A stretch of DNA of 56,281 nt from an uncultured Prochlorococcus sp. (GCA_902535185.1 CACAST010000003.1:1-56281); one strand, 5' to 3'; numbered from the stretch's first letter, positions 14,532 through 23,934 are shown. The notes: generated by a model from the sequence alone, not told the origin. Translations and numbers: made by a program.

Positions 14532-15500
14532 ATGGAAATAGCAAATGATATAACTTCTCTTGTTGGAAATACCCCATTAGTTAAATTAAATCGAATCAGA
14601 AAGCATTTTAATTGCTATCCAGAAATAATAGCCAAACTAGAAAGTTTCAATCCATCAGCATCCGTTAAGGATCGCATCGCTTATGCAATGTTATGTAAAG
14701 CAGAAGAAGATGGATTGATAAAACCAGATAAAACAACGTTGATTGAAGCGACAAGTGGGAATACGGGCATAGCATTAGCAATGGTTGCTGCAGCAAAAGG
14801 CTATAAATTGATATTAACTATGCCGGATACGATGAGTATTGAGAGGAGGGCAATGTTGAGAGCATATGGAGCTGAATTACAGTTAACGCCTGGGAAAGAA
14901 GGAATGAAAGGAGCATTAGATTTAGCTAATGAGTTGTCTTCAACAATTGCAAATAGCTATCAATTTAATCAATTTGAAAACTTTGCTAATCCAGAAATTC
15001 ATGAAAGAACAACGGCACAAGAAATATGGTCTCAATCCAATAACAATTTAGATGGACTTGTTACAGGAGTAGGAACAGGAGGAACAATCACTGGTTGCGC
15101 ACGTTTCTTGAAAAAAGTTAATCCTAATTGCAAAATTTATGCTGTAGAGCCCAAAAAAAGTGCTGTGATTTCTGGAGAAAAAGCAGGATCTCATTCGATT
15201 CAAGGAATAGGAGCAGGTTTCGTACCAAAAGTACTGAATACTAAATTAATTGATGAAATTATAAAAATAGATGACGATGAAGCATTTTATTATGGGCGTT
15301 TATTAGCTCGATTGGAAGGCCTTTTATCTGGCATCAGTAGCGGTGCAGCTCTAGCAGCAACTATTAAAATCGGTGAAAGGAAAGAACTAATTAACAAAAG
15401 ATTGATAGTTATTCTTCCAAGTTTTGGTGAAAGATATTTATCAACAGCAATGTTTGAATCTAATACTTCAATTCAAGCCAGAAAAGATGGTTATCTTTAA
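14532..15500 (+). CDS. cysK: Cysteine synthase (O-acetylserine sulfhydrylase A)
   Basis: PLP-dependent enzyme making cysteine from O-acetylserine and sulfide. The 322-residue length is normal for the family. The PLP lysine is Lys46 (NPSASVKDRIA), the substrate loop TSGNTG is at 74-79, and the phosphate-binding GTGGT lies near 181. The C-terminal half contains SGISSGAALAA. It stands alone on the plus strand with its own upstream inverted repeat, and a J-domain gene follows. cysH, the sulfate-reduction partner, lies 35 kb away. Confidence 0.95.
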   Translation: MEIANDITSLVGNTPLVKLNRIRKHFNCYPEIIAKLESFNPSASVKDRIAYAMLCKAEEDGLIKPDKTTLIEATSGNTGIALAMVAAAKGYKLILTMPDTMSIERRAMLRAYGAELQLTPGKEGMKGALDLANELSSTIANSYQFNQFENFANPEIHERTTAQEIWSQSNNNLDGLVTGVGTGGTITGCARFLKKVNPNCKIYAVEPKKSAVISGEKAGSHSIQGIGAGFVPKVLNTKLIDEIIKIDDDEAFYYGRLLARLEGLLSGISSGAALAATIKIGERKELINKRLIVILPSFGERYLSTAMFESNTSIQARKDGYL

Positions 15501-15516
15501 TCCATAATTTATAAAA

Positions 15517-16194
15517 ATGGAAAAAAATTTCTATGAAGAATTAGGCATTAAAAAAAATGCAACCAGAAGTGAAATTAAATCTTCATATCGCTCTTTAGTA
15601 AAGCAACATCATCCTGATAAAGGTGGGGAAAAAGAACGATTTCTTGCAATACAAAATGCCTGGGAGACTCTAAATGACCCTATCAAAAAAGAACAATATG
15701 ATAGAAATTTTGTCTCTTCCAGTTCATCATTTGATTCATTAAATGAAAATTGGGAAAAAAAAATTAATTCAAAAAAATATAATTCGTCAATCAAAGACAA
15801 AGAAGTTGAAACATGGATTAAAGAAATTTTCACTCCAATCAATAGATTAATTAGTCAAATAATTAAACCTTTGAACAACGAAATAAAAGAACTATCTGCG
15901 GATCCATATGATGACCAACTAATGGAAAATTTCTGTAGTTATATAAATCATTCACAAAAGAAAATAGAAAAAGTTGAAAAAATTTATAACAAAAAAATAG
16001 TTCCAAAGTCTATTTCAGCTTTAGGCCTCGATCTTTATCATTGTTTTTCACAAGTTAAAGATGCACTATCAGAATTTGATAGATATACAGAGGGATATGT
16101 AGATAATTACTTATTTGATGGTAAAGAAATGATAAAAGAAGCAAAAAGAATCCAATCAAAGATGTCTACAAAGAAAAAAAATAAAAACTTTTAG
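15517..16194 (+). CDS. J-domain protein (DnaJ-like), type III
   Basis: Probable Hsp70 co-chaperone. The J-domain spans residues 3-65 with the HPD motif at 32-34 and the usual helix III (FLAIQNAWETLNDP). There is no Gly/Phe region and no zinc-finger Cys, so it is not DnaJ itself. The C-terminal 150 residues are helical and charged, with no family I recognise. It follows cysK by 16 bases and converges with ndhO. Confidence 0.85.
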   Translation: MEKNFYEELGIKKNATRSEIKSSYRSLVKQHHPDKGGEKERFLAIQNAWETLNDPIKKEQYDRNFVSSSSSFDSLNENWEKKINSKKYNSSIKDKEVETWIKEIFTPINRLISQIIKPLNNEIKELSADPYDDQLMENFCSYINHSQKKIEKVEKIYNKKIVPKSISALGLDLYHCFSQVKDALSEFDRYTEGYVDNYLFDGKEMIKEAKRIQSKMSTKKKNKNF

Positions 16195-16204
16195 ATACAA
16201 AACT

Positions 16205-16441
16205 TTATTGCAAATATTCTTTAAGTTGTTCTAATTTCAACCAAACATCTGGAACAGGTCTGCGCCATCGAATCTGAGCATATTCGTCTTTGACTGAGAG
16301 AATCTCTCCAGGGCCTTCAAAAGCATAATTAGGTAAATCGTGATCACTAGCTAGAGCCTCGATACTTTTTATATAATTTTCCCTATCGACAAAAACTAAG
16401 CTTCCTTTCTTGAGAGGTTTCTTTGGAGTAGAATCTGTCAT
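16205..16441 (-). CDS. ndhO: NDH-1 subunit O
   Basis: Small subunit of the cyanobacterial NDH-1 complex, involved in respiration and cyclic electron flow at the thylakoid membrane. The 78 residues match the family: KKGSLVFVDRENY at the start, then EGPGEILSVKDEYAQIRW and PVPDVWLKLEQL. It converges with the J-domain gene (10 bases between stops) and is divergent from the epimerase-like gene. Confidence 0.9.
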   Translation of the reverse strand: MTDSTPKKPLKKGSLVFVDRENYIKSIEALASDHDLPNYAFEGPGEILSVKDEYAQIRWRRPVPDVWLKLEQLKEYLQ

Positions 16442-16577
16442 AATAAATTCAAGAAAGTTATTTGAAATTTATTATACAAAAACTTGTTTTAAAAATATTG
16501 AAAAAAATTTATACCGGAATAATAATTACAAACTTCTAAAAAATTTAATAGCCTTAAATGATAAACATCAATATGAT

Positions 16578-17504
16578 ATGCGTCTTTTACTACTTGGCTG
16601 CACTGGATTTGTTGGGAAAGAATTAGTTCCAACACTACTCAATGAAAATCACGAAATATATATTGTAAGTAGAAAACCGATTAGTAAACTAAAGCTTGAT
16701 TTAGATTTCAATAAGTTTAAGTTTTTTCAAATAGATTTATCAAAAGAAAAAAACTGGATTAACGAAAATCTTCTGAATATTTTAAGAGAGACCGATGGAA
16801 TTATTAACCTGATGGGAGAACCCATAGCAGAAAAAAAATGGACTTCTGAACAAAAACAGGAAATTGAAAATAGTCGTATTAACACCACAAAATTTATGAT
16901 GAAGACCCTGAAAAATTTAAAAATAAACCCAAAAGTCATTATAAATGGATCAGCAATAGGTTATTACGGTACAAGTTTGTCTGGTGAATTCACTGAAAAT
17001 AGTATTGGAGGAAAAGACTTTTTAGCTAATCTTTGCAAAAAATGGGAAGCTGTCGCTGCTGAAAAACCATTTTTCACAAGGTTAGTTATTTTTAGAATTG
17101 GAATAGTTCTAGAAGCAGATGGAGGAGCATTAGGAAAAATGCTCCCTGTATTTAAAGTTGGATTAGGTGGACCAATTGGAGATGGTAAGCAATGGATGAG
17201 TTGGATTCATAGAAATGATTTATGTGCATTAATTACTCAAGCATTAGTTGATAAAAAGTATTCGGGAGTATTTAATGCTGTTGCACCAAATCCAGTACTA
17301 ATGAGAGAATTTTCTCAGACTTTAGGCAAATGTCTAAGTAGACCTAATTTACTTCCAGTGCCTGGAGCGGTTTTAAAAATACTGTTAGGAGATGGAGCAA
17401 AAGTTGTATTGGAAGGACAAAAAGTAATAAGCAGTAAACTCAAAAATTATACTTTTAAATATCCTCTTCTTGAGAAAGCAATTTACGCCTCCACCAAGAA
17501 TTAA
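16578..17504 (+). CDS. NAD(P)-binding epimerase-like protein (SDR39U1/YfcH family)
   Basis: Extended SDR protein, 308 residues from the ATG at 16578. The frame is open to 16410, but MRLLLLGCTGFVG is the natural beginning (G7-x-x-G10-x-x-G13 nucleotide motif). The family segments are present: INLMGEPIAEKKWT, GSAIGYYG with the YxxxK-type region, GPIGDGKQWMSWIHRNDL and FNAVAPNPV near the end. The substrate is unknown; the old label of cell-division inhibitor is not supported by sequence. Its 3' end overlaps the convergent gene by 50 bases. Confidence 0.87.
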   Translation: MRLLLLGCTGFVGKELVPTLLNENHEIYIVSRKPISKLKLDLDFNKFKFFQIDLSKEKNWINENLLNILRETDGIINLMGEPIAEKKWTSEQKQEIENSRINTTKFMMKTLKNLKINPKVIINGSAIGYYGTSLSGEFTENSIGGKDFLANLCKKWEAVAAEKPFFTRLVIFRIGIVLEADGGALGKMLPVFKVGLGGPIGDGKQWMSWIHRNDLCALITQALVDKKYSGVFNAVAPNPVLMREFSQTLGKCLSRPNLLPVPGAVLKILLGDGAKVVLEGQKVISSKLKNYTFKYPLLEKAIYASTKN

Positions 17505-17724
17505 TACCGTTTACTAGTGCACCAATAATAAGAATCGTTATCAATGGAACTACAAGAGGATTCCAAACTATCTGAATAAAATTAATAAAGATAAATATGC
17601 CATTAAATTGCATGAAGATTGCAAAAATAAAAAATATTGCAAAAAAAATGACTATAAATAAATTTATTAATAGCAAATTATCGATAATTTGTTTTAACTT
17701 ATTTTGATTATTCTCCTTAGTCAT
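17455..17724 (-). CDS. Small membrane protein, 89 aa
   Basis: Two hydrophobic segments (about residues 18-42 and 53-70) joined by a short loop, with a basic C-terminal stretch WWRRK. Function unknown. It is co-directional with the glycosyltransferase-like gene and overlaps it by 8 bases. Its end overlaps the convergent epimerase-like gene by 50 bases. Confidence 0.7.
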   Translation of the reverse strand: MTKENNQNKLKQIIDNLLLINLFIVIFFAIFFIFAIFMQFNGIFIFINFIQIVWNPLVVPLITILIIGALVNGINSWWRRKLLSQEEDI

Positions 17725-18919
17725 TTTTTATAACAATATCCATATCATCAACCATTTTATGACAAGCTTTGTTTTCACCCAGTCTTTTTTTAGCATTTTC
17801 ATTACATGAGATCATAAACTTTTTATTCAGCTGTATAAGATATATTATTTTTATGATCAGTTTTATTGTCTGATTGATTTGATCATTCTTATCTTTATAA
17901 TTAGTGGCACAAAAAACATATTTTCCAAGTAAACGTCTTTGCGCTTCTGCAAAAGTTTTTGTAAATTGTGGACCTTTACCTTCAATCTGAATAACCGGTT
18001 TCCCTAATCCAATCGCTTGCTCTGCTGCTGTTCCTGCCATGCTAATACAGCATCTACTTTTCAATAATATTTTATCAAAATTATTCCAATATATATTCAC
18101 TTCTAAAAATTTATATTGGAATTTCAAGAGATTATTATCTTTTATATTTTCTACTTTTAACCATCCTCTTTTTTGAAATATCTCCTTTATTTTTAATGAA
18201 GATAGAGCATTAACTATTGCAAAATTAAACTGAATTTTTTGAAAATATCTTAAATCTGACAATGCCTCTAATACCTCTAAAATAAAAACAAAATTATCTA
18301 AAATCTCAGGGAATCTACTTCCTGGAAATAATCCAATACTAAATTCAGCTTTATTTAATTCTTGGTTTCTAGGAAAAAACTTATCCATAAATGGGTTGCC
18401 TAAAAAAGACACTTTCTTTTTTAATTGCAATGTTAAATCATTAGCTGTAAGGGAATCTCTCGTATATATTTTTTTTGCTTTTTGTGAGAGCAAGAAAAAT
18501 TTAGAAGGCCATGGTAATTTCAACTTCCCTTCATAATGGCTGGAATAAGCAACTAGATATGTAAAAAAATCTTTCTTACAAACCCATGCAAAAAAAACTG
18601 GCACAATATCTCCAACTACAAAAAAATAATCATATTTTTTTTTTATTTTAAAAGTTAAAAATAATCTTTTTAAAACATAAAATATTTCTCCTCCAAATAT
18701 CTCAGTAAGTCTTCCCTTGAAAGAATTATATCCAATTCCTCCAGTTCTAAATTCTTTAGTTTTACCGATAATCTTAATTTGTTCTTTTTCGTAATGGTTT
18801 CCCATACCAACAATTGGCAAAGCATGAACAGAATAACCACTTTTCACGAATTGTTTAGCTATTAAACTGCCTGATAGATCTTCTCCATGCCCATTACTTA
18901 AAATTAAAATCTTAAACAA
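17717..18919 (-). CDS. Lipid-A-disaccharide synthase-related protein
   Basis: The 400-residue protein resembles the cyanobacterial LpxB-related glycosyltransferases (TIGR03492 type). The N-terminal ILSNGHGEDLSGSLIA segment and the C-terminal SMAGTAAEQAIGLGKPVIQIEGKGPQFT (nucleotide-sugar site) are characteristic. Whether it makes a lipid A-like disaccharide or another glycolipid is not known. The start appears to be TTG at 18919, directly after the TPR gene stop. Confidence 0.8.
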   Translation of the reverse strand: MFKILILSNGHGEDLSGSLIAKQFVKSGYSVHALPIVGMGNHYEKEQIKIIGKTKEFRTGGIGYNSFKGRLTEIFGGEIFYVLKRLFLTFKIKKKYDYFFVVGDIVPVFFAWVCKKDFFTYLVAYSSHYEGKLKLPWPSKFFLLSQKAKKIYTRDSLTANDLTLQLKKKVSFLGNPFMDKFFPRNQELNKAEFSIGLFPGSRFPEILDNFVFILEVLEALSDLRYFQKIQFNFAIVNALSSLKIKEIFQKRGWLKVENIKDNNLLKFQYKFLEVNIYWNNFDKILLKSRCCISMAGTAAEQAIGLGKPVIQIEGKGPQFTKTFAEAQRRLLGKYVFCATNYKDKNDQINQTIKLIIKIIYLIQLNKKFMISCNENAKKRLGENKACHKMVDDMDIVIKND

Positions 18920-18920
18920 T

Positions 18921-19349
18921 TTAAAATTCCAACCATTTTTTTACTTTGGTTAACTCAGGCCAATCTGGATATCTACTTAATCCGTCTTCAACGGATTCTT
19001 TCAAGTCACTTTTCACATCTGGCATCATCACAGACATTTTTTTTATTAACTCAATATGATCTCTAACACCTTTATTATTAGTAGCCAAAAGAGCTAAAGA
19101 CAAATTCATTCTTGCTTGTGGATCTTGCTGATTTAATCGAACAGCTTGTCTGGCAGCTGACAAAGCTTCTTCATTATTTTTCAAAAGTAATTGAAGCCAT
19201 GATAAACAAGTCCAAGCAGCAAAATGATTTGGAATTTGCTGTATAATTTTTTGAAAATCTTGAACGATTGGCATTAAATCTTGTCCTGCTTTATATCTTG
19301 ATAAAGCTGCATTAAAATCCTCTTCGATGGGATTAATTTCGTTATTCAT
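18921..19349 (-). CDS. TPR-repeat protein, 142 aa
   Basis: Two to three tetratricopeptide-like helical pairs are visible (NHFAAWTCLSWLQLLLKNNEEALSAA, then DPQARMNLSLALLATN). Such repeats mediate protein contacts. No other domain or signal peptide is present. It sits between the iron-sulfur carrier gene (6 bases) and the glycosyltransferase-like gene (1 base), so it is part of one leftward transcript. Confidence 0.75.
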   Translation of the reverse strand: MNNEINPIEEDFNAALSRYKAGQDLMPIVQDFQKIIQQIPNHFAAWTCLSWLQLLLKNNEEALSAARQAVRLNQQDPQARMNLSLALLATNNKGVRDHIELIKKMSVMMPDVKSDLKESVEDGLSRYPDWPELTKVKKWLEF

Positions 19350-19355
19350 TATTTA

Positions 19356-19748
19356 TTAAACTGCAAAGGAGCTTCCACAACCACAAGTTTGAGAGGCATT
19401 GGGATTTACAAAATTAAATCCACCTCCAATTAATTCCTTACTAAAATCTAACTGCATTCCATAAATATATATAAGACTTTTAGGATCACAAACCACTTGA
19501 AAGTTCTGATTAGCTTTTAATGAATAATCATAAACTTTATCATCGAGATTTATTTCATCAGTTCCTATAAAATCCATCGTGTAACTCATCCCACTACAAC
19601 CGCCTGATCTTACTCCTACCCTTAGTACTTTTTTATCACTTTGGCCCTTCAATAAATTTGAAATTTGTTCTATAGCATCATTCGTAATTAAGATACCTTT
19701 GCCATCATCAGAATTTTTAATTTCCTGTTTAACTTCTACATTTTCCAT
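19356..19748 (-). CDS. Iron-sulfur cluster assembly A-type carrier
   Basis: HesB/IscA-family protein of 130 residues that delivers iron-sulfur clusters. The three conserved Cys are present: one in VRSGGCSGMSY and two in QTCGCGSSF at the C-terminus. I use the ATG at 19748, since the upstream extension to 19808 has no family features. It may be SufA or ErpA-like; sequence alone does not decide. It is divergent from crtQ. Confidence 0.9.
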   Translation of the reverse strand: MENVEVKQEIKNSDDGKGILITNDAIEQISNLLKGQSDKKVLRVGVRSGGCSGMSYTMDFIGTDEINLDDKVYDYSLKANQNFQVVCDPKSLIYIYGMQLDFSKELIGGGFNFVNPNASQTCGCGSSFAV

Positions 19749-19830
19749 AAACGAGGGATTTCTACTATCTATAATATAAAAACTTAATCGATAGGATGCA
19801 TAGAACAAACGTTATCCAAACTTGATTTGT

Positions 19831-19836
19831 TATAAT
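19831..19836 (+). promoter_or_regulatory. Probable -10 element of crtQ
   Basis: A perfect TATAAT ends 11 bases before the GTG start of crtQ. The expected transcription start is about 5 bases before the GTG, so the mRNA would be almost leaderless. The -35 position has only a weak match (AACGTT). Confidence 0.45.
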
Positions 19837-19847
19837 TCTAAGAAAAA

Positions 19848-21302
19848 GTGAAAATTGCAATAGTTGGTTCTGGATTAGCTGGTCTTACAGCAGCAGTCGA
19901 TTTAGTTGATGAAGGACACGAGGTAGAAATCTTCGAGAGCAGGTCATTTTGGGGAGGTAAAGTAGGAAGTTGGGAAGATAAGGATGGCAACCACATAGAA
20001 ATGGGTTTACATGTATTTTTTTATAATTATGCAAATCTTTTTAAATTAATGAAAAAAGTGGGAGCTCTAGACAATTTACTCCCTAAAGATCATACTCATC
20101 TATTTATTAATAATGGTGGTAATTTAAAATCTTTAGACTTCAGATTCCCTTTAGGTGCTCCATTTAACGGACTTAAAGCTTTTTTTACCACAGAACAACT
20201 TACTTGGGTAGATAAGTTCAGAAATGCCTTAGCTTTAGGGACAAGTCCAATAGTTAGAGGATTGATAGACTATGAAGGCGCAATGAAAATAATTAGAGAT
20301 CTAGATAAAATTAGTTTTAAAGAATGGTTTTTAAACCATGGTGGAAGTGAAAAAAGCTTAGAAAGAATGTGGGATCCTATTGCATACGCTTTAGGTTTTA
20401 TTAATTGCAAAGATATTTCAGCAAGATGCATGTTAACTATATTTATGATGTTTGCTTCAAAAACAGAAGCCTCAAAACTTAATCTTTTAAAAGGTTCTCC
20501 GCATAAGTGGTTAACTCAACCTATTGTCGACTACATCACAAACAAAGGAGCAAAAATATATCTTAACCATAAGGTAGAAGAAATCATTTTTGAAAAGGAA
20601 TCTCCCTCTTATTCAGTAAATCAATTAAAAATATCTTCTCCTGAAGGAATTAAGGCAGTGTTTGCAGATAAATTTCTCGCTGCCTGTGATGTTCCTGGAA
20701 TAAAAAAAATAATTCCAAAGGAATGGTATCAATTTAAAGAATTTGAAGGTTTAAAAAAACTTAGAGCTGTAGCTGTTGCCACAATCCAATTAAGATATGA
20801 CGGTTGGGTTACTGAATTACATAAAGATAATACTGGAAATGAACCAATTGGACTAGATAACCTTCTTTATTCTGCTGATGCCTCTTTCAGTTGTTTTGCT
20901 GATTTAGCATTAGCAAGTCCAGCTGACTATAGAAAAAAAGATATGGGATCTCTTCTTCAATGTGTTTTAACTCCTGGCGATAGATGGATGGGAAGATCCA
21001 CAGAAAGAATTACAAAAGAAATAGATAAAGAGGTTCGCCGTCTATTTCCATCCTCAAAAAACCTTAAATTGCTTTGGAGTAACGTGGTACAAATTCCACA
21101 ATCACTCTATAGAGAGGCTCCCGGTATGGAACCTTTCAGACCCGATCAAAAAACATCAATATCTAATTTCTTCATGGCTGGTAGTTATACAAAACAAGAT
21201 TATATAGACTCTATGGAGGGAGCTACAATGAGTGGTCATTTAGCTGCCGCTTCAATTTTAGAGAAGAAAGCCGAATTAGCAAAAAATCTTGCAGTAAGTT
21301 AA
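19848..21302 (+). CDS. crtQ: Zeta-carotene desaturase
   Basis: Plant-type zeta-carotene desaturase that converts zeta-carotene to lycopene in the membrane, using FAD. Residues 1-35 form the dinucleotide site (GSGLAG at 7-12), followed by FESRSFWGGKVGSW and GLHVFFYNYANLF, which are typical of the CrtQ/Zds branch. The C-terminal FFMAGSYTKQDYIDSMEGATMSG fits the same family. The 484-residue length is normal. The start is GTG. A SRPBCC protein follows 3 bases later, as in other cyanobacteria. Confidence 0.94.
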   Translation: MKIAIVGSGLAGLTAAVDLVDEGHEVEIFESRSFWGGKVGSWEDKDGNHIEMGLHVFFYNYANLFKLMKKVGALDNLLPKDHTHLFINNGGNLKSLDFRFPLGAPFNGLKAFFTTEQLTWVDKFRNALALGTSPIVRGLIDYEGAMKIIRDLDKISFKEWFLNHGGSEKSLERMWDPIAYALGFINCKDISARCMLTIFMMFASKTEASKLNLLKGSPHKWLTQPIVDYITNKGAKIYLNHKVEEIIFEKESPSYSVNQLKISSPEGIKAVFADKFLAACDVPGIKKIIPKEWYQFKEFEGLKKLRAVAVATIQLRYDGWVTELHKDNTGNEPIGLDNLLYSADASFSCFADLALASPADYRKKDMGSLLQCVLTPGDRWMGRSTERITKEIDKEVRRLFPSSKNLKLLWSNVVQIPQSLYREAPGMEPFRPDQKTSISNFFMAGSYTKQDYIDSMEGATMSGHLAAASILEKKAELAKNLAVS

Positions 21303-21305
21303 TTC

Positions 21306-21776
21306 ATGGGTACTTGGCTAAAACATGACGTAATAACAATTGTTAATGCGCCTCTTGAAAATGTATGGGACACATGGAGCGATTTAGACTCAATGTCACT
21401 TTGGATGAGCTGGATTGAATCTGTAAAAACAGTTGAAGAAGAAACAAATACGTTACCAGATTTAACAGAATGGACTTTAGCTGCAAATGGCTTTAGGTTT
21501 AAATGGAAAGCTCAAATTACAGAAAGGGTTGAAAAAAGAAAACTTAAATGGAAATCCATAGGAGGTTTACCAACTGAGGGATCAGTAGTTTTCGAAAGTA
21601 AAACTGATCAAATCACAACGGTAAATTTAGCCATAACTTATGAGCTACCTAAAATGATTGCGCGGTTTATGGAAGAAAATATCTTAGGGAAAATGGTTAC
21701 AAAAGAATTACAGGCAAATATTGATAGGTTCAAAGATTTAGTTGAAAAAAACTATAGAAAAAATCTTTCTAACTAA
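21306..21776 (+). CDS. SRPBCC (polyketide cyclase/START-like) protein
   Basis: The 156-residue protein has the SRPBCC pattern: an N-terminal strand (KHDVITIVNAPLENVWDTWSD), a WTLAANGFRFKW middle and a C-terminal helix over the ligand pocket (ANIDRFKDLVEK). Such folds bind hydrophobic ligands. It follows crtQ by 3 bases, suggesting a role with carotenoids; this is inference. Confidence 0.8.
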   Translation: MGTWLKHDVITIVNAPLENVWDTWSDLDSMSLWMSWIESVKTVEEETNTLPDLTEWTLAANGFRFKWKAQITERVEKRKLKWKSIGGLPTEGSVVFESKTDQITTVNLAITYELPKMIARFMEENILGKMVTKELQANIDRFKDLVEKNYRKNLSN

Positions 21777-22581
21777 AAATATTAATTGCCAGATCTAACA
21801 GTCCTTCAAAGGTATATTTTTGTGCCTGACTATCAACTCTCCCAAAAATCTTTTTGCACATTTTAGTTGTCTGAGGTCCAATAGTTAACAACTTAATTTG
21901 ATCAAAATATTCTAGCCATTTTTTACCAAGTTTTTTTTCTAGTAAAAAAGCAGAATTTGATACGGTTTTACCACTTGAAAAAATAATTGCATCGACTTTT
22001 CTATTAGAAATAATATCAATTGTTTCTTCAGGAATTGATTCAGGACATCTAGTTTCATATGCAGCAACCTCAAATACACGGGAACCAGCCTTTCTAAATT
22101 GATCTGCAATTAGATCCCTACCACCTGTTTGAACTCTTGGTACAAAGACTCGCAGTCCATAACCAGATACTGGGAAATTATCAATTAAACTTTCCGCAAC
22201 AAATTCTGGAGGTATAAAATCAGCGTTAATCCCAAAATCATCGAGAGTTTTTGAGGTTTTTTCTCCTACTACAGCGATTTTTGTTTTTTTAGAACATTCT
22301 TTTAATGAATTATTAAAATATCTAAGTCTTTTATCCACAAATTTGATCCCATTACTACTAGAAAAAATAATCCAATGAAAATCATTTATTTGATTTAATG
22401 CTTCATCAAGAGGATTCAAATCATCAGGATCACCAATACTTATTGCAGGCAAATCAAATACATTAGCACCCTTGCTTGTGAATATCTTTTTTATATCCAA
22501 TATCCCTTCTTTTGATCGAGTAATAATTATATTTCTTTGATCAAGGGGTAGATCAACTATTGACATCCTTTTCCTCAACAT
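21769..22581 (-). CDS. hemD: Uroporphyrinogen-III synthase
   Basis: Closes the tetrapyrrole ring with inversion of ring D, for heme and chlorophyll synthesis. The 270-residue length and the segments IIFSSSNGIKFV, VPRVQTGGRDLIADQFRKAG, VAAYETRCP and AIIFSSGKTVSNS match this poorly conserved family. Its end overlaps the convergent SRPBCC gene by 8 bases. An ATG at 22566 with AGGAAAAGG just upstream is an alternative start; the 22581 start overlaps rbfA by 29 bases. Confidence 0.85.
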   Translation of the reverse strand: MLRKRMSIVDLPLDQRNIIITRSKEGILDIKKIFTSKGANVFDLPAISIGDPDDLNPLDEALNQINDFHWIIFSSSNGIKFVDKRLRYFNNSLKECSKKTKIAVVGEKTSKTLDDFGINADFIPPEFVAESLIDNFPVSGYGLRVFVPRVQTGGRDLIADQFRKAGSRVFEVAAYETRCPESIPEETIDIISNRKVDAIIFSSGKTVSNSAFLLEKKLGKKWLEYFDQIKLLTIGPQTTKMCKKIFGRVDSQAQKYTFEGLLDLAINIFS

Positions 22582-22945
22582 TATTATTTTGATTTTTATT
22601 TTTTAATTCATCAAGAAGTTTCAAGACTGATAATCCTTTATCAAGAACAACATCGTCTTTAAAAATTATCTCTGGGACTCTTCTCATCTCTATTCTTTTT
22701 CCTAAACTATGCCTTATAGAGCTTTTAGCAGTATTCAAGTTTGCTACAATCTCTTTCCTCACTTTCTCTTGAGCAGTTGAAGTTATGTAAATTTTACAGT
22801 GTTGCAAATCACCTGATAAATCAATCTTAGAAATATTGACGAAATGATCTTTAATAAGATCATTTTCTAAATCATTCTGCAAAATAAGGGTTATTTCTTT
22901 CCTCAAAAGAGAAGATACTTTTGCAAGACGGTAATTATTTGGCAT
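22553..22945 (-). CDS. rbfA: Ribosome-binding factor A
   Basis: Helps 30S subunit maturation. The 130-residue product has the KH-like RbfA pattern with VSSLLRKEITLILQNDL at the start, then CKIYITS and SIRHSLGKRIEMRRVPEIIF, the signature region. Its start shares one base with the upstream DUF751 stop (TAATG), and it overlaps hemD, so the three genes are one leftward operon. Confidence 0.92.
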   Translation of the reverse strand: MPNNYRLAKVSSLLRKEITLILQNDLENDLIKDHFVNISKIDLSGDLQHCKIYITSTAQEKVRKEIVANLNTAKSSIRHSLGKRIEMRRVPEIIFKDDVVLDKGLSVLKLLDELKNKNQNNNVEEKDVNS

Positions 22946-23154
22946 TATGGTTTTAAATTTATTGGGTTTGTCATCGCTTGCAAGACAAAATAAACAGTTA
23001 TGAAAGCACTTAAGACAGAAGATATCAAACCTACGATTGTGAGTGGATTTGATCTATTTTTGAATAAAGGTTCAAGCAAAGCAACAAGTCCCCCAACAAT
23101 TATGGATATCAAATACTTTGGATATCTTGCAACATTAGAGAAAAATTCGCCCAT
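22945..23154 (-). CDS. DUF751 (Ycf33-like) small membrane protein
   Basis: The 69-residue protein starts MGEFFSNVARYPKY, the family signature, and has two membrane helices and a PLFKNR segment between them. Ycf33/DUF751 proteins are found in cyanobacteria and plastids; function unsettled. I prefer the ATG at 23154 over the GTG at 23163. Confidence 0.8.
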   Translation of the reverse strand: MGEFFSNVARYPKYLISIIVGGLVALLEPLFKNRSNPLTIVGLISSVLSAFITVYFVLQAMTNPINLKP

Positions 23155-23208
23155 CAGCTCCACAAATAGATTACTTTTTTAGCTAGGTTTTAACAAACAT
23201 TAAACAGC

Positions 23209-23934
23209 ATGATTACATTATATCAATTTAGGCATAGTGCTTTTTGTTTAAAAACAAGAATGGCTCTTCATGCAAAAAAACTACAATATCGAGTTGAAGA
23301 AGTAACACCTGGAATAGGCCAATTTGAAATCTTTAAGTTGTCAGGTCAAAAACAAGTCCCTGTAATAGTTGATAGTAATGATCAAGTTATTAATGACTCT
23401 TCAACTATTTGCGAATATATAGATAAAAAAAATGATAACAATCCACTCTTTCCTGAGGACCCAATATTATTTGCACAATGCAAACTAATTGAAGACTGGG
23501 CAGATACTACGATGGCTACAACTTGTAGAAAATCTTTAATAAAATCTGCAATAGAAAATCCACATCTAAGAACTGCATTACTTCCAGATGAAATACCTTC
23601 TTCAGTTAAAAGTATTGTTGATAAATTGCCTTTTGAAAATCTTACTAAACTTTCTAATGTAGTTTTGTCTTCTAAAGATAGTTTAGAACTCCAAAAATTA
23701 CTGGAAACTTTGTCAAAATCATTGATCAACAAAAAATATTTAGTTGGAGACAGTTTATCAATTGCAGATATTTCAATTGCTGCTCAATTATCCCTTATTA
23801 AATTTCCAAAGTCTGCTGGACCAATTCTTTCCGGAGAGGGGAGTCAAGAATACATAAATAACCCTTACTTAGAAAATCTTTTCATGTGGAGGAACAACTT
23901 AGAAGAATTTCTTTTTAGTGCTAACTCTCAATAA
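23209..23934 (+). CDS. Glutathione S-transferase-like protein
   Basis: 241 residues with a thioredoxin-like N-terminal domain (ITLYQFRHSAFCLKTRMAL, KQVPVIVDS with the cis-Pro, and DSSTICEYI for glutathione binding) and an all-helical C-terminal domain containing LVGDSLSIADISIAAQL. Likely conjugates or reduces substrates with glutathione in the cytosol. Its 3' end overlaps the convergent lumenal protein gene by 14 bases. Confidence 0.88.
   Translation: MITLYQFRHSAFCLKTRMALHAKKLQYRVEEVTPGIGQFEIFKLSGQKQVPVIVDSNDQVINDSSTICEYIDKKNDNNPLFPEDPILFAQCKLIEDWADTTMATTCRKSLIKSAIENPHLRTALLPDEIPSSVKSIVDKLPFENLTKLSNVVLSSKDSLELQKLLETLSKSLINKKYLVGDSLSIADISIAAQLSLIKFPKSAGPILSGEGSQEYINNPYLENLFMWRNNLEEFLFSANSQ

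Noticed and set aside
16410-16577. Extended N-terminus of the epimerase-like gene
   Set aside because: The 56 extra residues have no family similarity, overlap the ndhO start region and are followed by a perfect family beginning at the ATG at 16578.
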